This document shows, in pieces, positions 1-64,000 of a DNA stretch of 64,000 bases. The stretch is from Limanda limanda (Eukaryota > Chordata > Actinopteri > Pleuronectiformes > Pleuronectidae): NCBI RefSeq assembly GCF_963576545.1, contig NC_083651.1, forward strand, positions 7,175,886 through 7,239,885, read 5' to 3'. Each line of letters opens with the position of its first letter. Position 1 is the stretch's first letter. The notes beneath the pieces are model-generated. The model made no database searches, was not told where the DNA came from, and saw only the letters and a program-made list of their open reading frames with translations. A program made the position numbers and the translations under genes.

Positions 1-230
1 AGTGGATTTCTGTGAAACGTTGTGGAAGGATGAGGAAAGGGCCAAGACAGAACTCATTAAATGTTCAGGCAGATCTGGACAAATGGGGAAATCCAGGATC
101 TTTAACATAAAGGGCCATCATGTTTTTATTTTCACCAATTTCACAGTGAATAATTCATGGTTCTTGATACCAAAATATATCAGGCCTATTTAGGGGTCTG
201 GTATCTTTGAGCGTGTACAATCTGGTGCAG
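1..230 (+). repeat. dispersed fish repeat, copy 1 (truncated by window edge)
   Basis: Shares the core GTGGAAGGATGAGGAAAGGG-CCAAGACAGAACTCATTAA, then a TTCACCAATTTCACAGTGAATAATTCATGGTTCTTGAT segment and TCAGGCCTATTTAGGGG-TCTGGTATCT, in the order seen in the other copies. All copies point the same way, antisense to hdac4. Likely a nonautonomous retroelement tail. Confidence 0.65.
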
Positions 231-618
231 CCACTATTATGCAGCAGTAATCCACCTCTGCCTCCACAGGGACAAACCCATCAAACTTACTGTATTCTAT
301 AGAATCCTCAAATCATTAGACTTAACTTCAAGACAACCTTTTCCTCTTGTCTGTCATAAAAACGAATCCTTCTCTTGAATCTCTTCTGATCTTGATGAGT
401 GCAATTGATTTCAGTTGCAATAGCAAAGGGTCAAACCAAGAGTCAACAGCACTGGAGAGATTCAGCCTCAACCCACTCAGTAAAAGTCTCTTTTAGAAGA
501 ACATACAGACGTCGTCCTTTAGAGGGAGCAGTGCTCATCAAACCGTTCAACAAAAGGTTAATCCACAGCGCTTCAAGGATTTCCCCCTCCGTTCATAAAA
601 AAGTAGAGAGCAGGGAGA

Positions 619-743
<125 letters not shown>

Positions 744-2758
744 TAAGAGAGCTAAAACTCACACACGCACACTTACACTTCAAAGCCCTGTCATCTGGCG
801 CTGCAGAAAGCTGGTTTGAATTAAGTTTAATTCTCCTCCTCTCTCGTCTTTCCAAGTTCATGGCAAGAGATGGAGTGAAAGGAGGAGGAGGTGAGAGTGA
901 GAGAGAGAGACAGAGAAAGAGAGAGAGAGGGAGAGGGACAGTGCTTCTGGTTTTCATTAGAGCCAATTTTCTTATCTTTTTTCTCTGTGCTTTCTGGAGG
1001 CTCAGACTTGATCCCCTGCAAATGCAACGTGGCACAGGCCAGTGGAGGAATGGTAAGGAACCGGCTGCAAGGCACGCATCCCCTCCACAAAGAGAGAGAG
1101 GGAGGGAGGAGAGGACCACGACACACAGATGAACAATGAGATTGAAAGAGAGAGAGAGAGAGATAGAGGGAGGGAGGGAGGATTTGTGTATCAGGTGTCT
1201 GTCCACATGAGGTTTGACATGTATAAGCACTGATACACCCTCATATGAATCTGAGCCTGGTCCTGTATTGTATTTAGAATGTGCATGTGTGTGTGTTAGT
1301 GGCAAGACATCAGCCTCGGAGGAGTAATGACGCCAGGTTCTGGAACAATACACACCCAAACAAACTGTAGCTTTCCCTCACTTTACATTTTTGGACCTTT
1401 TCCATAATGCAAAGAACACTGATTTAATAACCTACAATTACACAAACAGAACACACAGCCGCCGCGGCACAGGCCTCTTCACATGCATCTCTGGTCAGAT
1501 GCAGGCGTGCACCCCTGAACAAACATACACATCACAAAACTGAAATAAAAGAGTGGTTCCAGATTTTTTAATGCTAAAAGTGCATTACGGATTAAGTTAA
1601 ATATTCAGTGATCGTTGGAAGATGTCCAACAATTCCCTTAACAACAGTTTAAAGGCCAATCCATCAGTTTTACACAAATTCATTTAAAAGGTGTTTACAT
1701 ATTATTAAGTATGTGTTACTGGTCAGTAGTATTTATTATACATAAATAATACTCTTGTTTGTGTATTATCATTTAAGTGAATAGGAAAGTAGTAGCAGAG
1801 TTATGGACACAAATATTGATGTTCAAAAATAGTATACCATGAGGCAAGCTGCACTAGCTATGGGCTTCAGTGATGGATCATATATAATGTCTATGGTATG
1901 AAATATATTAACTGGTTGTCATCGGTGCACATGCAGACAGACGGGTGGAGAGAGGAGGATGAGGAGGGGGATGAAAGACTGAAAAGCAGGGAGAGGAAGA
2001 GGGAGAGCACTCAGGGGTCTGGGGCACATTAACGGGCTAAGGTGTGTTTCCGGGAGGTTGCGTGCAGAAAGCTGTGAGAAGACAGTGGCCAGTTTCTGGC
2101 TCGGGCCAGATGGACGTACTGTCACTGAAACCAGTTCATCTTCAAAGAGCGCTGGAACCGATCCAGGTGTACGAAGCAGCAATGTATAAGAGCCATGTAC
2201 ATGTCTGGGGTGAATCCACGCCTGGACTCTGGTAGACCTCTCAAGCTGTGCATGTGTGTGTGCACGTGTGTCTGTGTGTGTGTGTGTGGGGGGGAGAGGT
2301 TATAAATAGCGACAGACAGTGGACATAATAGAAATCAGGTGTGGTATGAAGAGGAACTCTCCACCTTCTCAGCAGCTCCTGATAAACCATTCAACAGAGT
2401 CAAAGAGAACAAAGGAAAGAAGTTCACCTTGAAGCCTCGTTCACACAGCACAAACAAAGTTTTGCAAGTCGCAGACAAAAGCTTCTGATCAGCTGTAGAT
2501 CACAATGTGTGAACTCTTCAGTGGTGAAGGTACATGTAGTGGTGAGGGAACACAAACTCAGTGCAGTATACTAACTGCATTGGGTCCAGGGTGGGGATAG
2601 AACATAATGCCTGTCGGGTTAAGTCTTGGTTAGTTTTCTCCAGGACTTGTGTCAGAATCGGACAAAAAAAAAGCTTTATGAGCTGTTCTCGATTCTCTGA
2701 TGTCAACTGACTCATTTCACCTCCTCTATAAAAACAGCAGTTCATACTGTTGTCTTAC

Positions 2759-57604
<54,846 letters not shown>

Positions 57605-59328
57605 CTGTTAGAGAGGAGAAAAGGAACCAGCATGTAAAATCAGGTGTGGAAAACATCAGAGTTTCAGACAATTAGATCTGGTTCACAAGACAATTCAAAG
57701 AAAGCAATATAGGAAGTATGCTTGTCTGAAGCTCAACAACCAGCCAACCTCCCTTGAACTAGAGAGAATCATGCTTCTACTTCACTTCTAAATTCACATG
57801 AATCCCACCTCAAGTCGGAACAACAACTCAGAGATTGGCAAAAAAATTTGAGCAGGTGATAAGAGCCGACACCGGTGTCTGTGGGTTGTAGAGAAAGACA
57901 CGTGTCTCCCCGCGGCTGAATTAATACATCACTTCCTGTCTTTGCCTGCTGCTGTTGTGTACGCATCTGTGCAGAGAACCTCCCGCTGTGTTGTACATGT
58001 GTGAAAAGTAAACTGCGGGTAAAGTCAATTTCAAATTCTTCGGACTTTACCCACAGGTCATGTCTGAAAACGGCTTTAGTCAGTTTCAGCTGGTGCTGCT
58101 GAAGAATGCAAGCTTTAAAAATGTAAAAGAAAAACTCTGGGGAGTTGGAAAGAAGCGCGCTTGCCAGACTTCTTTAGGCCGCTCCTAATCTCTGCTTGAG
58201 GTTCTGGGCTACACAACTAGCACAACCTTTCCCAAAATCGACTCTTGAGGGCTGAGCTGCTTTGTGGGTAATGCAGGTGCCAGGGTTTCCCAAGGGAGAA
58301 GAAAGTATGAAATAAAAAAACTGGTTTCTCTGTTTCAGCTGCATTGATTTAATACTTTTAAACAGTATATTGTGAGACTTTCTGACTGCACTTCACAAAC
58401 AGCAGACAAAAAATGTGCATCTGAGACTAACTCGTTAACAATCTGCTAAAATACAGACATTTTACCGGGGTTTCTTGAACCACCCTCTCATGCCCCACTA
58501 GTCTCTGCAATGCCTACGCAAACTTGCTGTAACATTTCTGTCTCCACCTGCAAACAGCTGGGCTGAACTTAGGCAATCACACAGCCTCCATCAGTTTATC
58601 ACTGAGATTGGCAGCTGGTAGGAATGGTGGGGTCACTAATCCTCCAATTACCACCGCATTCAGGAAGCAGATTCTTACGGTGACATGTTTCAAACTTTGC
58701 CTGCACTCAGTGGGTGTTAGCGCAGACACAGCTGGATGCATTCAGAGTTCACTTGTGAATGTGTCCTAGACAAGTAAATACTTTTTTAATCAAAAGGAAA
58801 AATAAAAAACAAAGTAAAAATAAAATCTCAAAGAGTGTGTGTGGTTGTGTGCATCTCTAATGCAAATATAAATCTCCTTCAGTAATTTCTTCGAACCAGT
58901 GGAGACAGACAAAAAGAAGAAAGATTTCTTAGAGGGGAATAAAGGAAAATGTGAGAGGAGACCATGAGACCATGTGCTATGTCACACATGAACGAGCAGC
59001 AGCACATGACATACCCACAACTACTATGAATTTTGTTTTTCTGGGTTGCTAGGCGCTATTTTCAGCCCAAGCAGACTGCTCCATGATTAATACATGACGG
59101 AGGGAGGGGCTGAATTAAATTTTCATATTGTACACACAAAACACACGGCAAATGCATTTCTTGGATTTCATGTTCCAGGCAAAGCCTTCTCTCTTTGTGT
59201 CTTTGACAAAAGTGTAGATGCTATCAAACAAAGCGACACCAGAAAACCAGAGAGAAACAAACAAAGAGGAGAGGAGAGGAGATTTTGTATTGACAGAGGT
59301 TTTTGAGAAGGATGGATAAAGAGAGAGT

Positions 59329-59373
59329 TTGTGTGTGTGTGCCTGTGTGTGTGTGTGTGTGTTTGTGTGTGTG

Positions 59374-59427
<54 letters not shown>
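59329..59427. repeat. (GT)n microsatellite
   Basis: Interrupted GT repeats with a pure run in the right half; in the 5' intron. Confidence 0.96.
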
Positions 59428-59634
59428 AGTAGGGTGGCAGTGGCAGATGGTAGAAAGACGACACCAGAGCTTGATGGGCGAAGGACAGGCCAAGTAATCA
59501 CACACTCAAAGACACACAAAAGAAGATTAGAAAGTGTAAGTGAGTATACACCGATAGTCACCACCTCATTTTTAGATTCACTCCACGGTCATCTTTTCTT
59601 GCAAATACTGAGAACTGGTGTCATGACAAGCACG

Positions 59635-59636
<2 letters not shown>

Positions 59637-59705
<69 letters not shown>
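59637..59705. repeat. (GA)n microsatellite
   Basis: About 33 GA repeats, followed by a short GT patch and G run. Confidence 0.97.
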
Positions 59706-59708
<3 letters not shown>

Positions 59709-62700
59709 TGTGTATGTGTGTTAGTGTGTGTGTGGGGGGGGTGTACATGCAATAACTGAAGGGAGAATAAATATAATTGTAAGCAAACATATGTCATGGA
59801 GACCAGGCAGGTTTACACACTGTTTGCCTGTGACTACAGAGCAGAGAGCAGAGAATGACCTCCTACACCTTGGGAGGAAGACGGGTCAAGTGCTCACGGC
59901 CTTAACACACAGTGATGCCAGGAAAATCTCCACGGAAACCACAACAAACAAACATGCAGAGAGCAGCACTCGTCAACAGACAAAGAACAGGGCTCTTAAA
60001 ATCTATTTTTTTCTGTAATAACACTTACATAGCACTGAATATAACTGCTATTAACAGCAGCCACAATGTAAGCTGATTGCCTATTAAGGACTTTGCAGTT
60101 CACAAGGAGGTAGATGAAGGCTGAATAATCCCTGTTCAACAAGTGTGATGGCCAGGGTGAGTAATAAATACATTAAAGCAAAACGTAAATACAGGATATA
60201 ACAGCTTTGGTGCTCACTTTCCTTAATTTACATTTAGATATAGTTAAAAACAAGTATATCAGCTCGTTAAATGTCGATTAACAAATGAATGAATCAAGGA
60301 AACAATTACAATCAATCACAACTCATTTAAATGATTATTTATTCATATTAGTCTTTTATCGGGCAACATTTCTGAATAGCAACCTATTCCAGATTCAAAT
60401 GTGACAACAAACAAACTAAGAATACCTCCAGCAAGGCCAACATCATTTTAAAGAAAGTAAAGCAAACCTCTGCCTGAACCCGCTTCGGTTCATCTTTCGG
60501 TTGTGTCCCAGTTTGATAACACACTATGAGGCTAGAAACAGCATTCTGTTAGCTTGGCATAGCATAAAGAATGGAGAAAGTGGTAAACAGCTCATCTAGT
60601 AACCGATTCTGCATAAACAGCAATGAATTTGTACAAGAATCTATATTTAGAATTCTGTTTCATTTGTTTTATGTCCATTCAGCTGTTCCGATGACAGTAT
60701 GATGCCTGTATGCACAGTCCAGTCTGCAGTGGACATTGTGTGTATCGCTACACATTTGTCTGCAAAGCACTCTTGTCCACCTTGAACAAGGCACTTATCA
60801 ATCCTGTCCAAACCACGTCACTGTTGTCTCTGAGACTGAACTGAATAGTTGTCCTCTCTACTGTACAACAATTATCTGAAGTAGAGGTTGAGAGGTTCAC
60901 TGTCTCTTTCAGCTCATTCTGTGGATCCTTGCTTTGGCTCTGCTGTAGACTATTGCAGACCCCATGAATGGAGACACAGGCCCTTGAAGTGGCGTGGAGG
61001 TTTAGCATTTTGATGACTATTATTACTGTGTTGAGAGGTGTAGAGCACAGTTCCAATGGAGGACACGGATATGTTGGACGTGAGTCATTTTAACTCCTTG
61101 ATGGATATTTTAATGCGCTGACCTACGTGACCTGTGCCATATGCATCCCTATCAGCAAAAGTTACAAATATTCCACAGTGATATGTAGGAATATACCAAG
61201 GACTAGTAAAACATATACAAATTAAATGCTAAGAAAAGGTATTTTCATATCTCCAAGCCTCTGGAGGATAGTGATGTATTCTTTTTGCATGTGTCAAATC
61301 CCATTGTAAAAACCTGGATATGTCGACAGACTTCCTCGTCGATAGACATACGTGATCACCACATGGAAAAGGAAGGTGGGGCGAGCCAAGTTACCGATGG
61401 CTGGCAAGAGGACAAGTTGGCTCAGACGCTAGCAGGAAGCAGTAGTGCCTGGTTCAGTGAATACACACCTGGTGTACAGTGAAGATGAAAACCCTTTAAC
61501 AATACTCAAAGAAAACATGTGATCATTTATAGAAGCACACAGGATAATTGAACATGTACACAAGCACACCTTTCCTCCTGCCCGGGAAGATGCCAAGTCA
61601 CCTTGTTGTGGGCCACCTTCACCTCCAGTTGACCAGCAGTCAGCACAACGGTGTGCCAGCCACGCCAACCTGTCTCGTCCACTACAGCTCAGTCTGGTGT
61701 ATTCTGAGCCCTTGATATCAGCATCACAACTCTGCCAACTGTGCCATCCTGTCTGCCGAGGCTCCACCAAAACTGCCCTTCTGCTAGAACCAAACTCTGA
61801 GCCAGTGTGAGAGCGTGCCAGCCACACCAACCTGTCACTGCCGCCCTAAACCACAAGATAATCTAGTGGGGAGCAAACATATGAGGAGATTCATTCCAAT
61901 ATGTGCTTTTAACAGATCAATTGAAAATGTGTAAAATGGGTGTTTCCCCATTTAGACTCAAGTTAATCTGCACTTTTGAAGTGATCCATTTACATGATGC
62001 TAATCAGTCATAAGCAGTATTTTTCTTTTTTTTAAGTCGTGGACTCATAAACATAAAAAGAAGTCATCCCAAACTGGTTTGTAGTTGTAGATGAACAAAT
62101 TCTTTCACTATATAACTTTAAAACCTCCCAACAACACTAGTAGGGGCCAGGCTGTAGAACATGTTGACTTGTAAATAACATGAAAGTTTGACTTTCACGA
62201 GCAACTGACAAATCTCAGCAGCCGGGCTTGAAGCTGTAGAGCGTACATTTTCAAAAAAAGAGGAAAGAGAAAAGAAGAATAAGAGAATTTCAATGAGTAC
62301 AAGTTCAAGACCACTCCCTCCCTTTTCACTGAGCTCCAAACGAGTCTCCAAAGCCCCTCCCAGCACCGTAGGCAGCATAGTAACCATAGCAACAGAAGAG
62401 GCCAGAAAAAAACAACATGGAGACAGGCATTTCACGATAGTTTCAGGAACTCTGCAAATGCAAACAAATCCCACCAACCATCAGTAAGAGTTATAATCAA
62501 ACTCAAGCTTACGTTAGCCCAACTACAATATCTCAGTAACATGACAGTTGGTGGTTGAGATAAGTTTGCATCAGATTTTTCAAAATAAAATGAGCTGTAG
62601 GTTGAGCCAGAGTAGAACGACACCTGCCTCATGTATAACTGTCACATAGTGGCAGTTTTGGGAAATATGATTCTGCAAGTTTAATCCACATTGAACCTTG

Positions 62701-63169
62701 GTTTAACAGCAACTCAGACCAACTTCTATCCCTTTGTTGACCATTGGTCAGAGTCTGTTTGCAGGACTTGGCCCGTACACTTTCTCACCACTGGCTTCAA
62801 CCACTTGTTGGTGTTGCGGCCATGTTTACCAACTACTTACAACTTCCTCAGGGGCATTTTGAGCCTACAAGAGAAACCACAAGCCTTTGACTTTTTTTTT
62901 AACTGCCGGACCTTTAAAGGTTTGTGCCTGTGTTTACACGTGTGTGCTTCTGTCGGTGTACTGTTGTACATTTACATATGACTCAGTGGCTCTGAAGGCG
63001 ACAAAGAAGAAAACTGTATTTTACTGTCATCTTTAAAGTCAATAAATTAATAATGTGAATTAAAAAAAAGTTAAACTGACAATAAATAAAGACCTTTAAC
63101 GTACTGATGTACATAGATACAAATATTTTTCTTCTTTCTTGTCAAGCTGAATGTGACATTATATGGTGG

Positions 63170-63174
<5 letters not shown>

Positions 63175-63257
<83 letters not shown>
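63175..63257. repeat. (GA)n microsatellite
   Basis: About 40 GA repeats in the 5' intron. Confidence 0.97.
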
Positions 63258-64000
63258 AAGCCATGTGGTCTCAGGCCATTAGGCCAGCAACACAAGTAAG
63301 TCCACAGGGAGACAGAGGATCCCTGTGATACCGAAGTGTGTGTGCGTGTGCGTGTGTGTGTGCGTGTGTGTGTGTGACATTACACTGCTGAAAGGGCTTA
63401 AAATGTCCTAACAGGCAAGGAGACATCTGTATCGGAGTAGACGGGTCACTTGGTAGAGAGAAGGGCCTTTCTGTTTGTAAGAGCATTACACATGTGGACA
63501 TCACATGGTAGATTACACTTTCTAGTTATGCAATAGGTCAAAATATTGTAATATATACGTATGTAAGACTACAATAAACACATTAACACCACTCAGGCGA
63601 GGTACAGTGTGTGTGCGCTCCAGGCTGCATATCAACAGTAAAAGAGAAACTATTTTTAAAAGGACTGAGAACATCTGCGAGCTATCTGTTCCCATCAGTA
63701 TTTACACTGAATACTCTGCATTGTGATTTCAGGGCAAGTGATTCATCAAAGGCCAACGAAGGTTAATAAACATGCAAATCCAGACATTTAATCCCAGAGA
63801 AACCACGCTTTACATTCATGTAAAGTTCCAGGGAAGACAAATCAGAACATTTCAACTGTAATATCGTGCACATCGGGTTTGTTTGGGTCTTGAGCTTGGA
63901 CCAAATCAGTGATTTCTTGTGCCTGTGGTTTCAGGCATTTTTCACAAGTATATAAGTATATATATATATACAAGGATATATTCCACAGTCCCACCTGAGG

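Larger units (their letters stand above)
57605..64000 (-). other. hdac4 5' intron (partial) or upstream region
   Basis: No coding exon recognised; the exon with the usual initiator was not found. Contains (GT)n at 59329-59427, (GA)n at 59637-59705, (GA)n at 63175-63257, a fragment of a common fish repeat near 60535-60600 and a partly self-similar CG-richer block at 61570-61860 in which GTGCCAGCCAC-CCAACCTGTC occurs twice. Confidence 0.6.

Noticed and set aside
58660..58700. ATGTCACC|GTAAGA as the missing initiator exon
   Set aside because: It leaves the wrong phase for the exon at 57604 and lacks similarity to the HDAC4 start MSSQSHPD.

Overview
The window is teleost fish nuclear DNA, probably from a percomorph. 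Evidence is short exons with GT/AG borders scattered in long introns, dense (CA)n and (GA)n microsatellites, and fish-type SINE, LINE and MITE fragments. No prokaryotic gene, rRNA, tRNA or CRISPR array was recognised.

One protein-coding gene accounts for nearly all the coding signal: hdac4, a class IIa histone deacetylase, on the minus strand. The 5' end of the gene is at high coordinates and the 3' end runs off the left edge. Twenty consecutive coding exons (core exons 1-20, 33613 down to 2759) splice in perfect phase into about 905 codons. They match vertebrate HDAC4 from about residue 32 to residue 911 of the human protein. In order they carry a CtBP-type PMDLR motif, the Gln-rich coiled coil, the MEF2-binding helix, three 14-3-3 phosphosites, the basic NLS, the PxLPxI ankyrin-binding motif, a sumoylation site, the CaMKII docking segment, the structural-zinc region and the first part of the catalytic domain (GHHAEES, DVHHGN). 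The last ~170 residues, including a third zinc ligand and the nuclear export signal, lie outside the window.

Upstream of core exon 1 there is a conserved N-terminal exon at 57542-57604. There are also three candidate alternative first exons (44655-44751, 42789-42933, 38433-38523). All four end in phase 1 and all would splice in frame to core exon 1, which suggests several N-termini driven from several promoters. One candidate lies beside a GA-rich, CRE-containing stretch that resembles a promoter.

Layout: 1-2758 intron; 2759-15431 catalytic, zinc-region and linker exons; 15432-19726 a microsatellite-rich intron with a SINE; 19727-22286 a cluster of five exons; 22287-33139 introns with the NLS/MEF2/coiled-coil exons; 33140-33613 core exons 1-2; 33614-57541 a ~24 kb composite intron with candidate first exons, a hAT MITE, a degenerate LINE and a minisatellite; 57605-64000 intron further upstream.

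I found no new multi-gene system. The most interesting signals are the phase-matched alternative first exons, a probable splice-donor shift that deletes seven residues of the structural-zinc region, splice sites built from or abutting microsatellites, and a young hAT MITE with perfect inverted repeats and target duplication.
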